A model generated the notes under the pieces. The model had not been told where the DNA came from, did not search any database, and worked only from the letters and a program-made list of their open reading frames with translations. The position numbers and the translations under genes were made by a program. Positions 1 to 7,240 of a stretch of 14,132 bases of DNA are shown here, piece after piece (position 1 is the stretch's first letter; each line of letters starts with the position of its first letter). Origin of the DNA: DATJXG01 sp035500455 (GTDB taxonomy: Bacteria; Acidobacteriota; Terriglobia; Terriglobales; Acidobacteriaceae); NCBI GenBank assembly GCA_035500455.1, contig DATJXG010000246.1:1-14132 (forward strand), in the 5' to 3' direction.

Positions 1-858
1 TTCAGCCAGTGGCTGCCCAAGCTGGGCGTTGAAACTACTTTCGTGGATACGGTGGAGTATGAGCAACACGCCCGGGCCATTCGGCCGAACACCCGGCTGC
101 TCTATCTGGAATCGCCAACGAATCCGACGCTGCGGGTGGTCGATCTGAAGAAAGCCGCGGCGCTGGCCAAACAGCACGGCGTCCTCAGCATGATCGACAG
201 CACGTTTGCCACACCCATCAACCAGCGTCCCACGGAATTCGGCATCGATCTGGTGATGCACTCCTGCACCAAATATTTCGGCGGCCACTCTGATCTGATC
301 GCGGGCTGCGTTATCGGGCGGAGCGACCTGATCGCCAAGATAAAGGAAACGCGAACTACCCTCGGCGGCTGTATGGATCCTCACGCTGCCTGGCTGCTGC
401 TGCGCGGCATCAAGACGCTGGCGGTCCGCGTGCAGCGGCACAACGAAAACGCCTTGCAGGTGGCGAGATTTCTGGCGCAGCATAGCAAGGTGCGCGCCGT
501 GCACTATCCGTTTCTGGAGGGGCACCCGCAGCGCGCGGTCGCCATGGAGCAGATGAGTGGTGGCGGCGGCGTGCTCAGCTTCGAAGTGGAGGGAACTGCC
601 GCCGACGCGCGCAAGGTTACCGAGTCGCTGAGCCTGTTCACCCTGGCGCCGAGCCTGGGCGGGGTGGATTCGCTGGTCACGGTTCCGGTGCTCACGTCGC
701 ACGCCATGATCTCCGCCGAGCAGCGCGCCAAGATGGGAGTCACGGAGCAGATGATCCGGCTTTCGGTAGGAATTGAAAACCCCGGCGATTTGATCGCCGA
801 CTTGGAGCAGGCCCTGAGTGTAATCAAGACAGCTCCACAACCTGTAGAAGTGGTTTAA
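1..858 (+). CDS. PLP-dependent trans-sulfuration enzyme (cystathionine gamma-synthase/lyase family), 5' end outside window
   Basis: The reading frame is open from base 1 to the TAA at 856-858, giving 285 residues. The family is usually about 390-400 aa, so roughly the first 110-120 residues lie outside the window. Seen: the PLP-lysine motif SCTKYFGGHSD, with the Schiff-base lysine codon at 271-273; the upstream ESPTNPT and DSTFATP segments that hold the cofactor; and the C-terminal SLGGVDSL and RLSVGIENPGDL blocks. These define the Cys/Met metabolism PLP family (cystathionine gamma-synthase, beta/gamma-lyase, O-acylhomoserine sulfhydrylase, methionine gamma-lyase), soluble cytoplasmic enzymes acting on sulfur amino acids. 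The exact reaction cannot be told from this part. A GTG at 43 is internal and not the start. The next gene begins 79 bp downstream on the same strand, with a repeat between. Confidence 0.93.
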   Translation, partial: FSQWLPKLGVETTFVDTVEYEQHARAIRPNTRLLYLESPTNPTLRVVDLKKAAALAKQHGVLSMIDSTFATPINQRPTEFGIDLVMHSCTKYFGGHSDLIAGCVIGRSDLIAKIKETRTTLGGCMDPHAAWLLLRGIKTLAVRVQRHNENALQVARFLAQHSKVRAVHYPFLEGHPQRAVAMEQMSGGGGVLSFEVEGTAADARKVTESLSLFTLAPSLGGVDSLVTVPVLTSHAMISAEQRAKMGVTEQMIRLSVGIENPGDLIADLEQALSVIKTAPQPVEVV

Positions 859-867
859 CTGCGATTT

Positions 868-894
868 CTCTGCGTCCGCCGCGTTCTCTGCGGT
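868..894 (+). repeat. Copy of a 3 x 9-bp CTTTGCGNN-type dispersed repeat
   Basis: Three 9-mers lie head to tail: CTCTGCGTC, CGCCGCGTT and CTCTGCGGT. The same three-unit design, ending in GCGGT, recurs at 6980-7006 and 9172-9198, and inverted at 7019-7045. It sits in the 79-bp spacer between two same-strand genes. This is the most diverged copy in the window. Its function is unknown. Confidence 0.6.
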
Positions 895-937
895 TAGTCG
901 TGGTTCCGGACGCAACTAAATTGTCCCGAGGTGGACT

Positions 938-2080
938 GTGGATCTTCGAGCCGCGGTAATCGGTCTGGGATTTGTAGGCAGAGCGCATCTGGAGTCGTTG
1001 CGCCGGCAGGGAATCGCCGTCCAGGGAATCCTGGGAAGCTCGCCACAGCGCACGCAGGAGGCCTGCCGCTCGCTGAATATAACTAAGGGCTATAACTTTC
1101 TCGATGAACTGGCGCAGGATAAATCGGTGGACGTTGTCCACGTCTGCACGCCGAACAACGTCCACGCCGAGCAGTCCAAGGCCTGCCTCAACGCCGGCAA
1201 GCACGTGATGTGCGAAAAGCCGCTGGCCATGCACTCCGGGGAGAGCGCCGAGCTGATCAGCCTCGCAGCCAAAAACAAGCGGGTGGACGGCGTTACCTAC
1301 AATCTCCGCTACTATCCCTTGGTTCAGGAAGCCCGCTCCATCGTGGCGCGCGGCCTCATCGGCGAGCCCCGCCTGGTGCACGGCAGCTTCCTGCAGGACT
1401 GGCTGCTCTTTCCCACCGACTGGAACTGGCGCTTGGAGCCGCAATACGGCGGCGACATGCGCGCCGTGGCGGACATCGGCACTCACCTCATGGATTCCAT
1501 GATGTTCGTCAGCGGCCGCAAGATCACCGACCTGTGCGCCGACCTGGCCACGACCAACCCGATTCGCCAGAAGCCGCGCGGGCGGGTGGAAACTTTTCAG
1601 CGCGCCCAGGGCGCCAGCGATGAAATCAAAGTCACAACCGACGACTATGCTTCGATCCTGCTTCGTTTCGAAGGCGGCATTCACGGCGTAGCCAGCGTGT
1701 CGCAGGTAAGCGCCGGACGGAAGACGCGCCTGTGGTGGGAGGTGGACGGCTCGGAGGGTTCGGTGGCCTGGAATTCTGAAGAGCCCAACACACTGTGGAT
1801 CGGGCGGCGGCAGGAGCCCAATCAGGAAATAATTAAAGATCCGTCGCTGCTAAGCCCCGAGGCGCGTGGCTACGCTGCGTATCCCGGCGGGCACGCCGAG
1901 GGCTATCCCGATACGTTCGTTCAGTTGTTCAAGGATTTCTATGCTTACATCGCGGCCGGCGATTTCGGCGCCCCGCGCAGTTTTCCGACCTTCCAGACCG
2001 GCCACGATGAACTGATCCTGTGCGAGGCCATCGCCGCCAGCGCCAGGGAACGCCGCTGGGTGACGGTGAAGTATAAGTAG
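938..2080 (+). CDS. Gfo/Idh/MocA-family NAD(P)-dependent oxidoreductase
   Basis: The product is 380 aa, a usual length for this family of NAD(P)-dependent dehydrogenases acting on sugars, inositols and related polyols. Seen: an N-terminal Rossmann fold with VIGLGFVGRAH at residues 7-17 (GxGxxG), the signature MCEKPLA at 91-97 with the conserved EKP lysine Lys94, and DIGTHLMD at 179-186 carrying the family's conserved substrate-site histidine (His183). The remainder matches the C-terminal alpha/beta sheet domain. There is no signal peptide, so a cytoplasmic enzyme is expected. The start is GTG at 938; GAGGTG at 928-933 with a 4-nt spacer supports it. The substrate is not predictable. The stop codon TAG (2078-2080) lies inside a palindromic repeat. 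Confidence 0.93.
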   Translation: MDLRAAVIGLGFVGRAHLESLRRQGIAVQGILGSSPQRTQEACRSLNITKGYNFLDELAQDKSVDVVHVCTPNNVHAEQSKACLNAGKHVMCEKPLAMHSGESAELISLAAKNKRVDGVTYNLRYYPLVQEARSIVARGLIGEPRLVHGSFLQDWLLFPTDWNWRLEPQYGGDMRAVADIGTHLMDSMMFVSGRKITDLCADLATTNPIRQKPRGRVETFQRAQGASDEIKVTTDDYASILLRFEGGIHGVASVSQVSAGRKTRLWWEVDGSEGSVAWNSEEPNTLWIGRRQEPNQEIIKDPSLLSPEARGYAAYPGGHAEGYPDTFVQLFKDFYAYIAAGDFGAPRSFPTFQTGHDELILCEAIAASARERRWVTVKYK

Positions 2081-2160
2081 CGCCGGCGTCCCGCCGGCAC
2101 GATTCTATTCTTCCCAAGTCTCGATCGACCGCAAGCTACCGGCGAGACGCTGGCGCTACC
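2077..2160. repeat. Inverted pair of GTAGCGCCGGCG palindromic (REP-like) repeats between convergent genes
   Basis: Arm 1 (2077-2100, forward) contains the hairpin GCCGGCG-TCC-CGCCGGC. Arm 2 (2139-2160, inverted) matches arm 1 at about 20 of 22 positions. They fill the entire spacer between the oxidoreductase stop codon and the receptor stop codon at 2161-2163. The hairpins could act as a two-way terminator or protect 3' ends, but there is no T-tract, so that is inference. Related copies are at 10796-10887 and 11731-11754. Confidence 0.8.
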
Positions 2161-5100
2161 CTAGAAGTGGAACTTCAGCGCCAGCTGGAGAATGCGCGGG
2201 TTGTGCGCCGCTGAGACCCGCAGGAAACCCGACGAGGGATCGAGATCAAATGTATTGTTGGCGATGCCCACGTTGTTAGTTGCCGAGCCCGCGTCGCCCG
2301 CGATGCCCTGCCATTCCGTGTGATTGAAGACGTTGAAGGCTTCGGCGCGGAACTCGAATCCCATACGCTCGTTGATAGCAAAGTTCTTGAACAGCGACAT
2401 ATCGAAATTGGTCCGCCGGGGATTGCTCAGAATGTTCCGGCCCGCGGTCCCGAAAGTAAGTCCGCGAGGGTCGGCGAATGCCGCCGGGTTATAAAACAGC
2501 GGCCCGAAGCTATCCAGGGGACTCTGAACGACGCCGGACTTGGGATCACCGACCAGATCAGGGTGGGCGGCCGAACCCAGGCCGTTGCCCACGCCCGCGT
2601 TATCGGTAGAGACAATCACGCTGAACGGCGTGCCTGTGGAAATGCCCGCAATTCCTGAATACTCCCAGCCGCCGAGCACTTTGTTGACCAGGCCAGGCTG
2701 CTTGAAGAACGGGATGTTCCAATCCCACGAGAGATTGAAGACATGGCGCTCGTCGAAGTTGGAGCTGCCGCGATTGGAGGCGGGATCGTAGGAATCCAGG
2801 AAACTGGCATCGAACCGATCGGAGGAGTCGTCAATGGAGTGACTGTAGGTGTACGCGGCGCTCAGGACGAGGCTTCCGACGTTGTGCCGGACCGAGGCCT
2901 GTAATGCGTGATAGATGGAGGAAGATTTCCATTCCAGGTGCGCGATATCGGAATAGCCCGGGTAGGGGCGGAAGGCATCGGGATTCGCGCCGCACGCGGC
3001 CACGCCCAGGTCAATGGCGGCTTGCCCGGTGATGGGTACGCCGCTCGGAGTGGTCATGGTGGTGCAATCATCCGGACCGATGGCTTCACCGGGTTTGTAC
3101 GGGTTGTCCGCCAGCGGCACCGGCAGCAACTGATTCAGGTTGCTCTGCCGGTTCAAATGCGTGCCCTTGCTGCCGACATAGGAAACTGTCGCCACGGTAT
3201 TGGGCAGCACCTCATGCTGAATGTCGAGGTGCCATTGCTGAATGTAGGGCCATGTAGCCTTGGTAGGAACTGAAACCACGCTCAAAGGAAACTGACCCGC
3301 CGGCGCGCCCGCGGACGTTCCCACAAAGGCGTAACCCGAGGTACCGTTCGGTCCCTCGATATTGTTCTGCTGCACCGTGGTCGCCAGCGGCGGAGAATTT
3401 TCCAGCGACTCGGTGTTCCCCTCGTTGCCGTTGGCGTGCTCGAAGAAGATCCCGTATCCGCCGCGAATTGCCGTCTTGCCGTTGCCCCGCGGATCCCAGG
3501 CAAAGCCGATTCTTGGCGCCGGGTTGAACAAATGCCCTTGCATGCAGCTCACCGGAACCCCCGGCGTCACGCCGCATTGCACGATGCCATTGGGCAGGCC
3601 ATTGATGAACAGTCCGGTGACCTCGCCCGAATCCGGATCCACCGTAGTCATGCCCGCCTGATATTTCGCGGGATCAAAGTTGTAAGCCTGTTTCTGCTTC
3701 TCGCGATAAGTCCCGAACAGGCTCACGCGCAATCCCAGATTCAGGGTCAGCTTACTGGTGACGTGCCAGTCATCCTGGAAATACGGTTCCACGATCTTGT
3801 AGCGGTTGTAGTACTTGATGCGTTGGTCCTGCTGCCCGAAGCTGGTGATTCGCCCGAGCAACAAATCCGCAAAAGGGTTGCCGGTGGAGAAATTCCCCGG
3901 ATCGTTGGAAGCATCGAAGGTGAGATAGCCGGGAATCGAACCCGCCGCCAGTTCGCCTCCGAGTTCATTCTTCTGGCCGAAAACGAAGTAGGCGCCGAAC
4001 TGCAGATTGTGCTTGCCCAGGATCTTGCTCACGTTGTCGCGGTACGTGTAGGTGGGATTCGAATTGTAAGGCCCGTTCGGAATGTATCCGGGGTCCTGGC
4101 CAAAGCCGCCGCCGTAAGCATCGCCCACCAATTGGAATCCGGGTATGATCCCGTCTCCGTTGCCTCCGAACAGGTCACCGATGGTCATGCTCGACGGCCG
4201 TTGCCAGTTGCCGGTGTCATTGAGCACGATGTGATCCGTGGTGTAGCTGAACACGAACTCGTTCAGCAAAGTCGGCGAGAAGGTTGAATTCGCGCGTGCC
4301 ACGATGCTGACGCCCGGCCCTTTGAAATCCGTTCCAATCGTCGGAAAACTTCCCTGGTTCGTCCACAATGGGGTAGTTTCGGTGGTTTGCCAGGTGTCGT
4401 GGATATAGCGGAAAGTGAGCCGGTTTTTGTCGTTCAGGTTGTGATCCACGCGAATCAGTTCCTCGCGCCAGTTGGTGGGCTGCGACACCGTGGTCTGGAA
4501 GAATGAGGCCGCGCCGCTGCCGGTCGTGGGCTGCGGGATCAGCGTGAGCAATGCCTGAACGTTCGGATCACTAGCATCAAAGCCTGGAACGGTGTTGAGG
4601 TTCGGCGTAACCACTCCGTCCACGACGGGGCAGAAGTCCCCTGGACACTGGTCGGTGAAGTCTCCTGACCTCTCCGCCGCCGACGGCACCTGCTGGTTGA
4701 AGTCATTGGGCACGCGGTCGCGGCGCCATTCCTGCGACCAGAAGAAAAATGTTTTGTTCTTCCAGATAGGCCCGCCGATGGTGTAGCCGAAGTCGTTCTT
4801 CTTGTAGGGCGGGACGTCGCTTTCAAAATAATTCCGAGCATTGAAGGCATCGTTGCGCACGAACTCGTAGACGTTGCCGTGAAACTGGTTGGTGCCTGAC
4901 TTGGTTTCCACTTCGACCGTGCCCGAGCCGTTGCGTCCATACTGCGCGCCGTAATTCGAAGTCAGTACCTTGAACTCCGCGATCGATTCCAGGCTGGGAT
5001 AAACGTTCAGCGTGTCATTGCTGCCGTTATCCATGTTGTCGCCGCCATCCAGCTCCCAGTTGTTGTATTCCACGCGGCCGCCGTTCACGCTGAAGCTCAC

Positions 5101-5640
5101 GTTGCCGCCGATGCCGACCTGGCCTTCATCCTGACCGGTCTGGTTGCTCACGCCGGGAACCAGCGTCACCAGTTGCGTGAAGTTTCGCCCATTGAGCTGC
5201 AGTTGCGTGATCTCCTTGCCGGTCACCGTGCCGGAAAGGTCCGATTGCTGCGTCTCCACCTGGGCCACGTTGGTGCCTTCGACGGTCACTTCTTCCTGTT
5301 GCGCGCCCACCTGCAAAGTCACATCCACGCGCGCCTTCTGCGCCACCGCCAGGATCACGCCCTTGGCCTGAAATTTCTTGAAGCCGCTCGCCGCCACCGA
5401 TACGTCCACCGGGCCGGCCGGCAGCCCGCCGACAAGAAAATCGCCGCTCTCATTGGTCGGGGTGGTGTGAACGATGCCCCGCTCCGGAACGCTCACTGTC
5501 ACTTGCGCATTGGGCACCGCCGCGCCGGTCGCATCCGTAACCGTACCGGTGACCGACGACGTTTCCTGCGCGAACCCGGCCGACGCGCAAAGACCGGCCA
5601 TCGCCAACAGAACCACCATCCAGCGGAGAGAAGAACTCAT
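2161..5640 (-). CDS. Oar-like TonB-dependent outer-membrane receptor with N-terminal carboxypeptidase-regulatory-like domain
   Basis: The product is 1159 aa. Seen in order: a signal peptide (residues 1-24, hydrophobic core MVVLLAMAGLCASAGFA, cut near Ala24); a carboxypeptidase-regulatory/Cna-B-like beta domain (about 28-112, starting TGTVTDATGAAVPNAQVTV); a plug domain (about 120-250, with LNGRNFTQLVTLVPGV and SLESIAEFKV); then a long aromatic-rich beta-barrel ending ALKFHF, the terminal Phe typical of outer-membrane barrels. Known: such receptors use TonB/ExbBD energy to import large substrates, and acidobacterial genomes carry many Oar-like paralogues. The ligand is unknown; a carbohydrate is a guess from the LacI neighbour. 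I chose ATG 5638-5640 because GAGGTG ends 4 nt upstream and the signal peptide starts there. An in-frame ATG at 5748 would add 36 residues but lies within the promoter/operator region. No clear TonB box was identified. Confidence 0.93.
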   Translation of the reverse strand: MSSSLRWMVVLLAMAGLCASAGFAQETSSVTGTVTDATGAAVPNAQVTVSVPERGIVHTTPTNESGDFLVGGLPAGPVDVSVAASGFKKFQAKGVILAVAQKARVDVTLQVGAQQEEVTVEGTNVAQVETQQSDLSGTVTGKEITQLQLNGRNFTQLVTLVPGVSNQTGQDEGQVGIGGNVSFSVNGGRVEYNNWELDGGDNMDNGSNDTLNVYPSLESIAEFKVLTSNYGAQYGRNGSGTVEVETKSGTNQFHGNVYEFVRNDAFNARNYFESDVPPYKKNDFGYTIGGPIWKNKTFFFWSQEWRRDRVPNDFNQQVPSAAERSGDFTDQCPGDFCPVVDGVVTPNLNTVPGFDASDPNVQALLTLIPQPTTGSGAASFFQTTVSQPTNWREELIRVDHNLNDKNRLTFRYIHDTWQTTETTPLWTNQGSFPTIGTDFKGPGVSIVARANSTFSPTLLNEFVFSYTTDHIVLNDTGNWQRPSSMTIGDLFGGNGDGIIPGFQLVGDAYGGGFGQDPGYIPNGPYNSNPTYTYRDNVSKILGKHNLQFGAYFVFGQKNELGGELAAGSIPGYLTFDASNDPGNFSTGNPFADLLLGRITSFGQQDQRIKYYNRYKIVEPYFQDDWHVTSKLTLNLGLRVSLFGTYREKQKQAYNFDPAKYQAGMTTVDPDSGEVTGLFINGLPNGIVQCGVTPGVPVSCMQGHLFNPAPRIGFAWDPRGNGKTAIRGGYGIFFEHANGNEGNTESLENSPPLATTVQQNNIEGPNGTSGYAFVGTSAGAPAGQFPLSVVSVPTKATWPYIQQWHLDIQHEVLPNTVATVSYVGSKGTHLNRQSNLNQLLPVPLADNPYKPGEAIGPDDCTTMTTPSGVPITGQAAIDLGVAACGANPDAFRPYPGYSDIAHLEWKSSSIYHALQASVRHNVGSLVLSAAYTYSHSIDDSSDRFDASFLDSYDPASNRGSSNFDERHVFNLSWDWNIPFFKQPGLVNKVLGGWEYSGIAGISTGTPFSVIVSTDNAGVGNGLGSAAHPDLVGDPKSGVVQSPLDSFGPLFYNPAAFADPRGLTFGTAGRNILSNPRRTNFDMSLFKNFAINERMGFEFRAEAFNVFNHTEWQGIAGDAGSATNNVGIANNTFDLDPSSGFLRVSAAHNPRILQLALKFHF

Positions 5641-5716
5641 GGTGCACCTCAATTTCAGACGTTGGGATACCGGGCATTCCGCAGCGCTGGCACGCCGCCC
5701 TTCTGATCCGAGAGCA

Positions 5717-5742
5717 AGTTTATTAAATGCATTTAATAAACT
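5717..5742. promoter_or_regulatory. 26-bp perfect palindrome, probable LacI-family operator over the receptor start site
   Basis: The half-site AGTTTATTAAATG is followed by its exact reverse complement, centred between 5729 and 5730 with central TGCA. It lies in the 198-bp gap between the LacI-family gene and the receptor gene, just downstream of the putative -10 hexamer, so it would cover the transcription start on the minus strand. It is far more AT-rich than the surroundings. Repression by the adjacent LacI-type protein is inferred. Many LacI operators have a central CG rather than TGCA, so binding is not certain. Confidence 0.75.
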
Positions 5743-5747
5743 CGACA

Positions 5748-5777
5748 ATATTGCGCTGACTCAATGTTAACCGTCAA
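5748..5777 (-). promoter_or_regulatory. Putative sigma70-type promoter of the TonB-dependent receptor gene
   Basis: Read on the minus strand: -35 TTGACG (plus positions 5772-5777), an 18-nt spacer, -10 CAATAT (5748-5753). The expected start, near 5741, falls within the 26-bp palindrome. This would give a leader of about 100 nt before the ATG at 5640. Confidence 0.55.
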
Positions 5778-5838
5778 GCAAAAAATCTCGATGATCTGTT
5801 TCAGGATTTCCGCAGGCTACGCAAGACAGTAAAGCCCA

Positions 5839-6885
5839 CTATGAAACACGGGAGGTCGATTCCCGCACCACCAGCTCCGGCGCCACTTTCCGGTGCACGG
5901 CGGGAACTTTGCGCTTTTCCAGGACAGCCGCGATTCCATCCACTACAATCCCCGCCGCCATCGCCCCCATACTTTCCATAGGCTGGCGCACGGTAGTGAG
6001 CGCCGGGGTGTAGAGCCCCGAAGCCGCTACGTCGTCAAATCCGATCACCGAGCACTGCTCGGGCACGCGGATTCCCGCGCGGGTCAGCGCCCGGATGGCC
6101 CCGAACGCCGTCATGTCGTCAAAGGCCATCAGCGCCGTGAACGGCCGCCGGTTGCGGATCAGCTCTTCCGTCAGCCTGCATCCGGCCTCAAAACTGGAAA
6201 ACGGATCGCGCGACTCCGGCAGGTCCATAATCAGCCGCGAGTCCAGTTCCAGCCCCATCTTTCGCGCGCAAGTGCGAACCCCCGCCCAGCGCGGCCCGGC
6301 GTCAGCCAGGGTCTTCGGCCCGCGGATAAAAGCGATCTTGCGGTGCCCCAGGGCGTGCAGATGTTCCAGCGCGGTGTAGCCGCCCAGCTCGTTGTCCACG
6401 ATCACCGAGCTGATCGAATCGGTCCGCAGTTCGCGTTCGATCATCGCCGTCGGAATGCTGCTCTTTTCCAGGTCGCCCAGAATGTCGATATCGAGGAACA
6501 CCCAGTTGGCCACCACGATCAGAGCTTCCACCCGCCGGTCGAGCAGCATCTCCAGGTAGCGCTCGAAGCGGCTGCGCTCGTTGTGCACATCGGTGAGAAT
6601 CGGGAGGAAAGAAGACTGGTACAGCGAATTCTCGATCCCCCGCAGCACCAGTGTGCAGTAGGGATCGGTCATATCGAACACGATCACGCCCACGGTGTGG
6701 CTGCGCTTGCTGCGCAGCGAGCGCGCGAAGAGATTCGGCCGGTAGCCCAGGCTCTTGGCCGCTTTCTCGATGCGCTTCTTGGTGACCGCCGGAATATAAC
6801 GTGACAGCGGCGCGTTGTTGAGCACAATGGAAACGGTAGTCGAGGAAAAGCCGCTTTCCTTGGCCACGTCTCGAATCGTCACCAT
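5839..6885 (-). CDS. LacI-family transcriptional regulator
   Basis: The product is 348 aa, typical of the family. Seen: an N-terminal helix-turn-helix (TIRDVAKESGFSSTTVSIVL, residues 3-22), a hinge segment GYRPNLFARSLRSKRS (about 48-62) with the conserved Ala-Arg-Ser-Leu, and then a periplasmic-binding-protein-like effector domain (VGVIVFDMTDPYC at 65-77, LGHRKIAFIRGP, TALMAFDDMTAFGAIRAL, SVIGFDDV near the end). Known: such proteins are dimeric repressors released or activated by sugars or related metabolites. The receptor gene lies 198 bp downstream on the same strand, with a perfect palindrome over its promoter, making it the likely target. ATG 6883-6885 was chosen because it places the HTH at the N-terminus; the in-frame TTG at 6922-6924 overlaps the putative -10 box. 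The effector is unknown. Confidence 0.95.
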   Translation of the reverse strand: MVTIRDVAKESGFSSTTVSIVLNNAPLSRYIPAVTKKRIEKAAKSLGYRPNLFARSLRSKRSHTVGVIVFDMTDPYCTLVLRGIENSLYQSSFLPILTDVHNERSRFERYLEMLLDRRVEALIVVANWVFLDIDILGDLEKSSIPTAMIERELRTDSISSVIVDNELGGYTALEHLHALGHRKIAFIRGPKTLADAGPRWAGVRTCARKMGLELDSRLIMDLPESRDPFSSFEAGCRLTEELIRNRRPFTALMAFDDMTAFGAIRALTRAGIRVPEQCSVIGFDDVAASGLYTPALTTVRQPMESMGAMAAGIVVDGIAAVLEKRKVPAVHRKVAPELVVRESTSRVS

Positions 6886-6923
6886 TTTTTCTCTGCCTGC
6901 CACATCGCGCACTCTGGCCGACA

Positions 6924-6952
6924 ACTACAGCAGAGAGTAAATCCAGTGTCAA
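6924..6952 (-). promoter_or_regulatory. Putative sigma70-type promoter of the LacI-family gene
   Basis: Minus strand: -35 TTGACA (plus 6947-6952, perfect consensus), 17-nt spacer, -10 TGTAGT (6924-6929, 4 of 6 matches). The expected start is near 6917, about 32 nt before the ATG at 6885. No copy of the 26-bp palindrome is present here, so autoregulation through that site is not indicated. Confidence 0.55.
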
Positions 6953-6973
6953 GGGTAGAAGATTCCGTTGGAT

Positions 6974-7050
6974 GGTTTTCTTTGCGCACTCTGCGAGCTT
7001 TGCGGTCAAGAATTTTTCACCGCTAAGAGCGCCAAGAATGCGAAGAAACC
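6974..7050. repeat. Inverted pair of 3 x 9-bp repeats (potential long stem-loop)
   Basis: Left arm: CTTTGCGCA, CTCTGCGAG, CTTTGCGGT (6980-7006). Right arm, inverted: ACCGCTAAG, AGCGCCAAG, AATGCGAAG (7019-7045). Flanking GGTTTTCTT and GAAGAAACC extend the symmetry to 6974-7050. The arms are separated by about 12 nt and can form an imperfect hairpin, which would place it in the divergent promoter region. Confidence 0.7.
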
Positions 7051-7066
7051 CAACTCTGGCGCCACA

Positions 7067-7100
7067 AACTGAGAACCGGGAACTGAGAACCGGGAACTGG
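7067..7100 (+). repeat. 14-bp tandem repeat (AACTGAGAACCGGG), two units plus a partial third
   Basis: The unit AACTGAGAACCGGG occurs at 7067-7080 and 7081-7094 without mismatch, followed by AACTGG. A related array is at 13515-13548; the 20-bp segment 7081-7100 differs from 13521-13540-type sequence by about one base. It is an intergenic dispersed repeat of unknown role. Confidence 0.7.
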
Positions 7101-7240
7101 TTTTCACCCAATCAGCAGTTCCCCGAACCAAGCGAAGCCCCAGTGCCTCCGCAGCCGCATTTTTTGATAAACTGACCGCGATCCTTCTCCTGCCTGCGTT
7201 GCGCCGACCAGCAAGGTCTCTGAAGGGAGGCAATCATCCC

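Larger units (their letters stand above)
6886..7240. other. Gene-free divergent spacer between the lacI-type gene and the AsmA-family gene
   Basis: This 355-bp stretch holds the lacI-type promoter (6924-6952), an inverted pair of 9-bp-unit repeats (6974-7050), a 14-bp tandem repeat (7067-7100) and, near the right end, the ribosome-binding site AGGGAGG (7224-7230) of the AsmA-family gene. I see no small gene. No convincing promoter for the AsmA-family gene could be picked. Confidence 0.6.

Noticed and set aside
3436..4287. 283-codon open frame on the plus strand, opposite the receptor gene
   Set aside because: The product has no recognisable motif and lies wholly within a strongly supported gene; it is a GC-bias shadow.
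5641..5748. Upstream extension of the receptor gene to an ATG at 5746-5748 (36 extra residues)
   Set aside because: It would place a non-signal-like leader before a good signal peptide and would translate through the putative -10 box and the palindrome. ATG 5640 has GAGGTG at a proper distance.
5893..6804. 303-codon open frame opposite the LacI-family gene
   Set aside because: The product is Arg/His/Pro-rich, with no domain signal, and is antisense to a clear gene.
6886..6924. TTG start at 6922-6924 for the LacI-family gene
   Set aside because: It lies in the -10 hexamer of a good TTGACA-17-TGTAGT promoter, has no ribosome-binding site and puts 13 residues before the HTH.
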